Origin: Leptospiraceae bacterium
GTDB taxonomy: Bacteria > Spirochaetota > Leptospiria > Turneriellales > Turneriellaceae
NCBI GenBank assembly: GCA_016788945.1
Contig: JAEUSA010000020.1
Location: forward strand, 1 to 15,347
Length of the DNA: 15,347 bases
Direction of reading: 5' to 3'
Shown piece after piece: positions 6,777-13,278 of the stretch (position 1 is the stretch's first letter; each line of letters begins with the position of its first letter). The notes beneath the pieces are model-generated. The model was not told where the DNA came from and did not search any database. It saw only the letters and a list, made by a program, of their open reading frames with translations. A program made the position numbers and the translations under genes.

Positions 6777-6804
6777 CTGACAGTCCCATAAAAAAGTCTA
6801 ATAT
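6777..6804 (+). promoter_or_regulatory. Candidate promoter for the RlpA-like lipoprotein gene
   Basis: CTGACA at 6777-6782 (five of six matches to TTGACA) is separated by 16 bases from TAATAT at 6799-6804 (four of six to TATAAT). It lies just after the lpxB stop and would start transcription about 15-20 bases before the ATG at 6828. No Shine-Dalgarno sequence is visible in that short leader. Confidence 0.4.
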
Positions 6805-6827
6805 TGTCTGCGCGTTCATACGAACAT

Positions 6828-7700
6828 ATGAGTATGAAAGCCATAGTTCTGTTCGCATTCGCGCTTCTTTTTATTGCCTGTAAGGCACCGCAGGCCCGCA
6901 CCGGGGCAGGTGGCAGCGGTACGGCAGACGGCACTATGGCCAAGTCAGATGACCCTGTGCTACAAGATGGCGCCGCGCTTGAAGATAAGGCCGTACCCAT
7001 TGTGAGTGAGGGGTATGCATCGTGGTATGGCAAAGAATTGCAGGGACGCCCGACTGCCAGTGGCGAGCTTTTTGATATGCAGAAGATGACTGCTGCACAC
7101 CGCGATTTTCCGATGAATTCGCTTGTGCTCGTCAAAAATACCGAAAACGGCAAAAAGGCGATGGTAAAGATCAACGACCGCGGGCCTTACGTCGACGGAC
7201 GCATCATTGACGTGAGTTATGTTGCAGCGCGCGAACTGGGTTTTGCCGAAAAAGGTACCGCGAAAGTACAACTTGAACTTGTCCAAGCGGGCGAAGACAA
7301 TTTTCTCGCAAAGGCCGGTGTAAAGAAAAGCAAGCGCGGTAAGGCCGAAAACGAAGAAGAAATCATAGAGCCGGTTGAAGGCGATCTCGCCGCAGCAGAA
7401 GATGAAGACGATAGCAAGATCAAGTCGGCAGGCTCAAAGAAAGAGAAACTTGTGTTTCTCGATGGCAAAAAACCCAAAGGATATACCGTACAGGTCGGCG
7501 CTTTCAAGAAAAAAGTCAATGCCGAGCGCCACCGCGATGAGATTCTCGAGGCGTATCCGGAAAAAAGCTTCATCGCCACGAACGGCAAGTGGCACTTTGT
7601 CTGCCTCGGCGATTTCAAATCGCGTAAAAAGGCCAAGGAGTTTCTCAAAAAACTCGGCGAAGATGGCGTCGAGGTGATGTACCGCGGTAAAGTCAGCTGA
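6828..7700 (+). CDS. rlpA: RlpA-family lipoprotein (DPBB plus SPOR domains), probable septal lytic transglycosylase
   Basis: The 290-residue product has a lipoprotein signal with lipobox FIAC (Cys18), so it should be acylated, the final step by Lnt encoded at 13279. The double-psi beta-barrel domain spans about 60-152: EGYASWYGKELQGRPTASGE, MTAAHRDFP, VKINDRGPYVDGRIIDVSY. E80, H91 and D117 fall where the acidic and histidine catalytic residues of Pseudomonas aeruginosa RlpA are expected. A charged linker (about 160-210) leads to a SPOR domain at about 217-288 (GYTVQVGAFKKKVNAERH), which binds denuded glycan strands at the septum. P. aeruginosa RlpA cuts such strands; the E. coli one appears inactive, so activity here is inferred. 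ATG 6834 (two residues later) is an alternative start; neither has a clear ribosome binding site. A strong terminator follows at 7726-7755. Confidence 0.9.
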   Translation: MSMKAIVLFAFALLFIACKAPQARTGAGGSGTADGTMAKSDDPVLQDGAALEDKAVPIVSEGYASWYGKELQGRPTASGELFDMQKMTAAHRDFPMNSLVLVKNTENGKKAMVKINDRGPYVDGRIIDVSYVAARELGFAEKGTAKVQLELVQAGEDNFLAKAGVKKSKRGKAENEEEIIEPVEGDLAAAEDEDDSKIKSAGSKKEKLVFLDGKKPKGYTVQVGAFKKKVNAERHRDEILEAYPEKSFIATNGKWHFVCLGDFKSRKKAKEFLKKLGEDGVEVMYRGKVS

Positions 7701-7725
7701 GCTGATTTTATCAGGTCTATCGTAG

Positions 7726-7755
7726 AAAAAGCGGCCTATGGCCGCTTTTTTTTTT
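7726..7755 (+). terminator. Strong intrinsic terminator after rlpA
   Basis: GCGGCC (7731-7736), loop TAT and GGCCGC (7740-7745) form a perfect GC-rich 6-bp stem. Five A bases precede it, pairing with the first Us to lengthen the stem, and an uninterrupted run of ten T bases follows. It isolates the rlpA unit from ftsK, so ftsK should have its own promoter in the 80 bases that remain. Confidence 0.93.
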
Positions 7756-7836
7756 GCGGGTAATGCTATTTTGCTTCGGGACATAAAAAAGCTGTGAAAC
7801 ACTGCCTGCCCGCATGCCGATAATTACCTGTAGCGT

Positions 7837-10167
7837 ATGTTTTCCTGGCGAAAAAGTTCCGAAAAACAGCAGAAACAGGCCTCGACGGGTGTTACCCGGC
7901 CGACGGCCGGCCTCGTTCGCCCTCCTTGGATTCAGAAAATCACCGCGGAGGTTCCCGCCACGCAAAGCGCCGCGGTAAACGCAGGGACGACACAGACAAC
8001 GGAAACTGAATGGAAAAGCAGACTCGCAGAAAAGCTGAGCAGCCTCAAAGAAACGGTGCAGGTACCGAGCGCACACGTTGCCGGCAACACGACGGGAAAA
8101 GATTTTGCCTTTCACCTCGCTCCGCTCGACGCAGGTCGCAGCATTCCGACAGACCCGGAATACTCTGTTCCCCAACAGCGTGAAGCACCGCGCAGTGAGT
8201 GGCGGAGCATGCCTGCAATGGATGTCGCCGATGAGGCGCGGAACTTTCAGTACATCGTCAGCGAAGAGAAAAAGCCCACGGTCACGGCGGGCAGTTATGA
8301 ATTGTCGCATTCGACGGTCGCCTATGAACGCGGTGAAGATTTTAATCTCGAAGAATTATTCGACGAAGCGGGTTCTGTGGCGACGCGGCCTTGGCACCCC
8401 CCCGATGAAGCAATCGATGAACTGCTCGGCGATACACCATCGGCTGACGAAGAAAATCCACCATTTGCCTCTGCGGCGACCATAAACAAACCAAGCGATG
8501 ACGAGCAGGTAGAGGAGGGCGACGATGCCGGCGAACAAAGTCAGGCCGTATCTGCTCAGTCGGCAACTGTAGCCAAAGCCGTGGCGCGTTCGCGCGAAAA
8601 AACCGTTAATCTGCCGCGCGCTACTCAGATCGGTGAACGCAGTTTCGCTGCAGCCGACCGCGCTTCGGTTACGCCCGTGGTCAGCGTCAACAAACAGCGT
8701 GAAATCCTTTTCCCGTTACTCAAGACGCAAAAACGCGCGCTCGAATTTGCTAACCCGGCTGAGGCGCAGCACGTAATTGAAAAACTTGAAGAAACCCTCG
8801 AGCAATTTTCTATCGAAGGCCACGTTGTCGGCATTCAGCGCGGGCCGATCATCACGCGCTATGAGCTGAAAATGGCGGCCGGTATCAAGGTTAACCGCAT
8901 TCTGGCACTGACCGATGAGCTGGCGATGGCTCTCGAAGCGATGCGCGTGCGTATCGAAGCGCCGATTCCGGGGCGTTCGACGGTTGGCATTGAAATACCC
9001 AACAAGCAGCGTATAAAGGTGTTGTTGGGTGATATTCTTGGCGACATCGGTTTTCGCGAATTTGGCGGAGAATTGCCGTTACCGTTGGGCCGCGACATTG
9101 CGGGCAATCTGTTGCTCGAAGACCTTACCCGCATGCCGCACCTGCTGATTGCGGGGGCGACGGGTTCGGGAAAATCTGTTGCGGTAAATTCTTTTATTTC
9201 GAGCCTTATCCTGAATAAAACGCCAGAAGAAGTCCGGTTTCTGCTGGTTGACCCGAAACTTGTCGAGCTGTCGGCGTATAACGATATTCCGCATCTGCTG
9301 CATCCGGTGATTACCGAAGCGAATAAGGCGATACTCGCGCTCAACTGGGCAGTCGAAGAAATGGAGCGCCGCTATGAAGATCTGGCTGATATGCGCGCTC
9401 GCGATATCCGTTCATACAATGAGAAAGTCCGCTCGCAGAAAGCTAATCCAAGCGCAGGACGCGCGAGGGCCGGAGCAGCCGTGGATGGCGGCGATGGCCA
9501 AGATACCCCTATCATGCCCTACATCGTCGTGCTCATCGACGAACTCGGCGATCTTATGATGGTCGCGGGAAAAGAGGTTGAATCGTCTATCATCCGCCTC
9601 GCCCAGAAAGCCCGTGCCGTAGGCATTCATCTCATTCTTGCGACGCAACGTCCTTCGGTAGACGTGATTACCGCGCTCATCAAGGCAAACTGCCCGGCGC
9701 GTATCGCATTGCAGGTCGCGCAGAAAACCGATTCGCGTACCATTCTCGACGGCAACGGTGCCGAACAGCTTTTGGGCCAAGGCGACATGCTTTTCCGCCA
9801 TCCTTCGAAAGCGCAGCTGATTCGCGCTCAGGTACCGCTGATTATGGATGAAGAGGTCGAAGACGTCGTCACATACGCGAAAAAACTGGCTAAACCGATC
9901 TACATCACGCTCGAAGATCCGAAGGGAAAAATGGGCGAACTTGAAGCCGGTGATGAAGAGTTGTTTGAAGAAGCGTGGCAGATCATCGTCGAGAGCCAGA
10001 AGGCTTCGGCCAGTTATCTGCAGCGCAGGTTGCGCATTGGTTATAATAAGGCGGCGCGGCTCATCGAAGCGTTTGAAGCACGCGGCATGATTGGCCCGCA
10101 AATCGGCTCAAAGCCGCGTGAAATTATTTCGGGCACGGGCCAGGGCATTGACCGACCGCACCTATAA
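7837..10167 (+). CDS. ftsK: FtsK/SpoIIIE-type DNA translocase lacking a membrane domain
   Basis: This 776-residue ATPase would pump DNA away from the closing septum. Residues about 1-285 are hydrophilic, Glu/Ala/Ser/Thr-rich and low in complexity, with no hydrophobic run long enough to span a membrane; typical FtsK has four spans here. The motor follows: alpha domain about 288-410 (KTQKRALEFANPAEAQHVIE, GPIITRYELKMAAGIKVNRI), Walker A GATGSGKS at 440-447, VDPKLVELSAYNDIPHLLHP, Walker B IVVLIDELGDLMM with D568/E569, and ATQRPSVDVITALIKANCPARIA. A C-terminal gamma-like winged helix (about 705-765, ASYLQRRLRIGYNKAARLIE) suggests reading of oriented DNA motifs. The ATG at 7837 has no clear ribosome binding site; GATAAT at 7819-7824 is a possible -10 giving a very short leader. 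A terminator lies just upstream, so no missing N-terminal exon-like piece is present. Compare Bacillus SftA, a soluble relative. Confidence 0.95.
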   Translation: MFSWRKSSEKQQKQASTGVTRPTAGLVRPPWIQKITAEVPATQSAAVNAGTTQTTETEWKSRLAEKLSSLKETVQVPSAHVAGNTTGKDFAFHLAPLDAGRSIPTDPEYSVPQQREAPRSEWRSMPAMDVADEARNFQYIVSEEKKPTVTAGSYELSHSTVAYERGEDFNLEELFDEAGSVATRPWHPPDEAIDELLGDTPSADEENPPFASAATINKPSDDEQVEEGDDAGEQSQAVSAQSATVAKAVARSREKTVNLPRATQIGERSFAAADRASVTPVVSVNKQREILFPLLKTQKRALEFANPAEAQHVIEKLEETLEQFSIEGHVVGIQRGPIITRYELKMAAGIKVNRILALTDELAMALEAMRVRIEAPIPGRSTVGIEIPNKQRIKVLLGDILGDIGFREFGGELPLPLGRDIAGNLLLEDLTRMPHLLIAGATGSGKSVAVNSFISSLILNKTPEEVRFLLVDPKLVELSAYNDIPHLLHPVITEANKAILALNWAVEEMERRYEDLADMRARDIRSYNEKVRSQKANPSAGRARAGAAVDGGDGQDTPIMPYIVVLIDELGDLMMVAGKEVESSIIRLAQKARAVGIHLILATQRPSVDVITALIKANCPARIALQVAQKTDSRTILDGNGAEQLLGQGDMLFRHPSKAQLIRAQVPLIMDEEVEDVVTYAKKLAKPIYITLEDPKGKMGELEAGDEELFEEAWQIIVESQKASASYLQRRLRIGYNKAARLIEAFEARGMIGPQIGSKPREIISGTGQGIDRPHL

Positions 10168-10170
10168 TAT

Positions 10171-10184
10171 TGTGTGCGCACACA
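10171..10184. repeat. 14-bp perfect palindrome of alternating pyrimidine-purine
   Basis: TGTGTGCGCACACA reads the same on both strands and alternates pyrimidine and purine throughout. It lies in the 60-bp gap after ftsK and ahead of the phosphatase gene, three bases after the ftsK stop, next to a TATAAT word (10164-10169) and 9 bases before TTGACT. It may be a repressor operator for the downstream gene. Confidence 0.45.
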
Positions 10185-10193
10185 GGGTTAGCG

Positions 10194-10199
10194 TTGACT
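10194..10199 (+). promoter_or_regulatory. Possible -35 element (TTGACT)
   Basis: TTGACT lies 28 bases before the chosen ATG at 10228. No good -10 is seen at 16-18 bases. It matches the position of similar words before the genes at 2938 and 12210. Confidence 0.25.
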
Positions 10200-10227
10200 T
10201 TCGTGATACGATTTGCAGGGTAGGCTG

Positions 10228-12156
10228 ATGCTCGAAAAAATCAAGGCTTTCTTCAGACGCAGCGAAGACCGCAAAAAATATGCGGGCGAATTTGTCGCAG
10301 GTATGGATCTGCAGTTGCAGGGCTTTCTGCGCATTGGTGCGCTCATCTCTGCGGTCGCATGGCTTGAATTCGGCCTGAAAACCGACGGGTTGCTGCATCC
10401 AGAATTTCCCGAATTGCGTTATTTCCGTTTTGGCCTCACCGCGCTCGGCGTACTGATCTTTCTCGCATCGTTTGTTAAGCCATTCATGCCGTTTGCGGCC
10501 AACTCGCTCAAATTTCTCGTGTTCTATATTACCTTGTCGTGTTCTTTTTTTACGGGGCGGATTGCCGACGACCCTAATTATGTTTCCGGTCTGCAGATTG
10601 TGATCATGATACCGATTGCGGCGCCGATCAGATATAGGCTATTCATGGTGCTGATGGCAATTTCGGCCGCAACCTTTCTGACCTCTGTTCTGATCTATAA
10701 TCCGCCGCTGACAACGCCGTCGACGCGCTATTCGATGAACAACCTCGTGATCTCTTATGTGATCGCGATCGCCTTTTCTTATATCATGGACCGCGTGCGC
10801 TTCGATTCATTCATGAAAACCAAAAAGATTGAGATCAAGAATACCGAAATCGAAGCGCAGATCAAACGCATTAATGAGCTCAAAACACAGCAAGACGGCG
10901 ATTACTTTCTCACTTCGCAACTTCTGCATCCGCTGGCGCTCAATGAGGCAGTGCCGTCGCGCGTACGCGTCGAGTTTCTGACGGAACAAAAAAAGAAATT
11001 CCAGTTTAAGCACTGGCATTCTGAGATCGGTGGCGATATCAGCTCGTCGAACACAGTTTATCTGCGCAATAAAAAGTACGTGGCATTTATGAACGGCGAC
11101 GCGATGGGCAAGTCGATTCAGGGGGCGGGCGGCGCACTCGTTTTGGGCACGGTATTCAAATCGTTTCTGCACCGCACGCAGAACGATGAAATGAGCCGGT
11201 TTATGTTTCCCGAGCAGTGGTTGAGAGACTGCTACGACGAATTACACCACGTGATGATCTCATTCGACGGCCGCATGCTGGTCTCGGCCGTAATCGGGCT
11301 CATCGATGAAGACAGCGGTTTTCTCTACTACATCAACGCCGAGCATCCCTGGATCGTGATTCTGCGCAACGGCGAAGCGCGCTTCATCGAAGAAGAACTG
11401 ACACTACGCAAGCTTGGTATGCCGGAAAACGATGAACTTTTCCGCGTTAAAACCTATCGCCTGCTCAAGGGTGACCAGATCTTCGCCGGCTCGGACGGTC
11501 GCGACGATATTTCACTCGGCCGCGATGATCTCGGTAACTCGATGATCAATACCGACGAGACCCTGTTTCTGCGCGTCATCGAACAGACCGGTGGCGACCT
11601 CACGCGCATTCGTGAAGAGTTACTGCAGAAAGGCGATATTACTGACGACCTGTCGCTCGTCCGTATACTCTACGACGGTACGGGCCATGAACCTGTGGGC
11701 CGTGCAGATATGTCTGTTATCAAGAAATATGCACAGAGCAAAGATTATGAAGGCGCCATACAAGAGCTTGAACGCATGTATGCAGATAATCCGCACGACC
11801 CGAAGGTAGTCTATGAGCTTGCGCTGCTAAATTCACGACTCAAGAATTTCACGCGCGCTGCGGCGCTCGGCGAAGAGTATTGCACTTACGATCCGTCAGA
11901 TCTCGGCATGATTTATCTTACTTCGCGCGCCCTCAAATACTGCGCAGGAGGCGATAAGAGCCTCATGAAGCGGGCTGCCGACTACGGCGAGCGCTTGATT
12001 TTGCGCGAACCGATGAGCTTTCACGGCATTGTGAATCTGTCAGATATATACCGCCGGCTTGAAAAAAGAGACAAGGCGGAGCGTCTGTTGCGCAAAGCCG
12101 AGGCATTTGATCCTGAAAATCGGGCCGTTCGCAAGCTGCAACAGCTCATGAGCTGA
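10228..12156 (+). CDS. Membrane-bound SpoIIE/PP2C-type serine phosphatase with C-terminal TPR region
   Basis: The 642-residue product has an N-terminal membrane module of about five to six spans (about 33-50, 66-84, 93-110, 121-157, 172-188). A short charged helix follows (about 196-225, likely coiled coil), then a SpoIIE/RsbU-like PP2C domain at about 240-480. Metal-binding aspartates are kept: EIGGD (D270), NGDAMGKS (D291), GSDGRDD (D423) and ITDDLSLV (D473/474). Residues about 495-640 form TPR-like helical pairs (DYEGAIQELERMYADNPHDP, AERLLRKAEAFDPENRAV). Enzymes of this class dephosphorylate anti-sigma-factor antagonists in partner-switching pathways. No antagonist or kinase gene is in the window, so the target is unknown. 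The ATG at 10228 follows AGGG/TAGG at 10217-10224; a TTG 15 bases earlier is less likely. Such membrane-PP2C-TPR proteins are frequent in Leptospira. Confidence 0.85.
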   Translation: MLEKIKAFFRRSEDRKKYAGEFVAGMDLQLQGFLRIGALISAVAWLEFGLKTDGLLHPEFPELRYFRFGLTALGVLIFLASFVKPFMPFAANSLKFLVFYITLSCSFFTGRIADDPNYVSGLQIVIMIPIAAPIRYRLFMVLMAISAATFLTSVLIYNPPLTTPSTRYSMNNLVISYVIAIAFSYIMDRVRFDSFMKTKKIEIKNTEIEAQIKRINELKTQQDGDYFLTSQLLHPLALNEAVPSRVRVEFLTEQKKKFQFKHWHSEIGGDISSSNTVYLRNKKYVAFMNGDAMGKSIQGAGGALVLGTVFKSFLHRTQNDEMSRFMFPEQWLRDCYDELHHVMISFDGRMLVSAVIGLIDEDSGFLYYINAEHPWIVILRNGEARFIEEELTLRKLGMPENDELFRVKTYRLLKGDQIFAGSDGRDDISLGRDDLGNSMINTDETLFLRVIEQTGGDLTRIREELLQKGDITDDLSLVRILYDGTGHEPVGRADMSVIKKYAQSKDYEGAIQELERMYADNPHDPKVVYELALLNSRLKNFTRAAALGEEYCTYDPSDLGMIYLTSRALKYCAGGDKSLMKRAADYGERLILREPMSFHGIVNLSDIYRRLEKRDKAERLLRKAEAFDPENRAVRKLQQLMS

Positions 12157-12164
12157 CAGCTTTT
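12133..12164 (+). terminator. Possible weak terminator or attenuator at the end of the phosphatase gene
   Basis: CAGCTCATGAGCTG (12142-12155) is a perfect 14-bp palindrome overlapping the stop codon. It is nested inside AAGCTG (12133-12138) and CAGCTT (12157-12162), followed by a run of only four Ts. The folded form would be a bulged hairpin with a short U-tract, so read-through into the next gene is likely. Confidence 0.35.
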
Positions 12165-12175
12165 AGGCATTTGAT

Positions 12176-12181
12176 TTGACG
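12176..12181 (+). promoter_or_regulatory. Possible -35 element (TTGACG)
   Basis: TTGACG lies 28 bases before the ATG at 12210. No TATAAT-like -10 is visible, and there is no Shine-Dalgarno sequence before that ATG. Confidence 0.25.
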
Positions 12182-12209
12182 GTGGTCGCATCGCACCCGG
12201 TCTTTCCGC

Positions 12210-13277
12210 ATGGACAGGCGAAAACTTCTCTATATACTGCCGGCGGTCATTCTTGTGCTGCTGTGGTTATTCTGGCCTGAGAGCGAAGACGACAAAAAAC
12301 TGCGCAATCTGAAAGACCAGGCGCGTCGGGCGGCTATGGCGGCCAACCCGCAGTCGGGCGAATACCGGGAGTTTGTCGAAACCAATCGCAAATTATTCAG
12401 CGAAGAGAATATGTATTCATTCAGCCAGCTGATGGAAATGGCTCGCACCGGTCGTCTGTCGCTCGTCGCCGAATTATGGAAGTTGCGGACCAAGTGTAAC
12501 GGTGGTGTCGATGCCGCCGTGGTTGCCGAAGGTGCGCAGAAGCCGCCGGCAATGAGTTTTGACGAGTGTAACATACGCATTGAAAACTTTCTGCGCCAGC
12601 AATACCCTGCACCCGACAATGAAAAGCTGATCGCTCTGTTTCGCAACTACATGCGCTACGAAGACGCTATGCGGCGCTTTCATCTGCCCGACAACACGCC
12701 GATGGCCGAGCGCCTCGAATTTATCAAAAAGAAGCGACGCGAATTCTTTAACGATGCCGATGCGCAGCTGGTGTTTGGCTATGAAGAGGCACGCCAGGCC
12801 GCGCAGGATGCCCTGGCCGAATTTGTGAAAAATTCTGCCTCGATGCCTGCAGATGCGCGTGTGAAAAAGTTCTACGATATCCGAAAAAATATGCTGGGCG
12901 ACTACAATGCGGCGGTGAACGAGAGCGAACCGGCGTATACTCGCTACGAAACCGAAGTTATGCTGCGCTCAGACGAAATGCAGCGCCAAGGTAACGGGGT
13001 AGCGCAGACACAGGCGATGCGCGAAAAATATTTCGGTACCGAAGCCGCTAAGCGAATGGCGCAGGTTGACCGTGAAATACAGCAAGAGCGGCAGAAAATC
13101 GACGCTTACGAGGCGGCGGCGCAGAAACTGGCGCGCGAGACAGCGAACCTCAGCGAGGCCGAGCGAAAAACAAAACTCACCGAATTGCGCACGACCATGC
13201 TTGGCAAAGAAGAGGCAGAGGCATACGAGCGGCGTATGCAATACGAAGAATACCTGCGCGCCAATAACTTAAAATAA
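12210..13277 (+). CDS. Lipase chaperone (LifO)-like membrane-anchored periplasmic protein
   Basis: The 355-residue protein has an N-terminal membrane anchor (about 7-22, ILPAVILVLLWLFW) and a long helical, charged periplasmic body. This is the plan of LifO/Lif lipase-specific foldases, which wrap around a secreted lipase and activate it. Family-like features: RREFFNDADAQLVFGYEEAR (about 176-195), REKYFGTEAAKRMAQVD (about 271-287), then a coiled helical end with LSEAERKTKLTELRTTMLGKEEAEAYERR. Two cysteines (C96, C120) could form a disulphide. The classical Lif motif near the N-terminal domain is not clear. No lipase gene is in the window, whereas lipase and chaperone genes are usually adjacent. 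It starts 53 bp after the phosphatase gene, and its stop is one base before the lnt start, so coupling with lnt is likely. A generic coiled-coil periplasmic protein is the alternative. Confidence 0.62.
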   Translation: MDRRKLLYILPAVILVLLWLFWPESEDDKKLRNLKDQARRAAMAANPQSGEYREFVETNRKLFSEENMYSFSQLMEMARTGRLSLVAELWKLRTKCNGGVDAAVVAEGAQKPPAMSFDECNIRIENFLRQQYPAPDNEKLIALFRNYMRYEDAMRRFHLPDNTPMAERLEFIKKKRREFFNDADAQLVFGYEEARQAAQDALAEFVKNSASMPADARVKKFYDIRKNMLGDYNAAVNESEPAYTRYETEVMLRSDEMQRQGNGVAQTQAMREKYFGTEAAKRMAQVDREIQQERQKIDAYEAAAQKLARETANLSEAERKTKLTELRTTMLGKEEAEAYERRMQYEEYLRANNLK

Positions 13278-13278
13278 T

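Noticed and set aside
7717..8310. Minus-strand open frame of 197 codons opposite the ftsK N-terminus and rlpA terminator.
   Set aside because: It crosses the terminator, starts inside ftsK, and its product is Arg/Cys-rich with no motif; it reflects base composition.
9412..10101. Minus-strand open frame of 229 codons inside ftsK.
   Set aside because: It lies wholly antisense to the conserved motor domain and has no family features.
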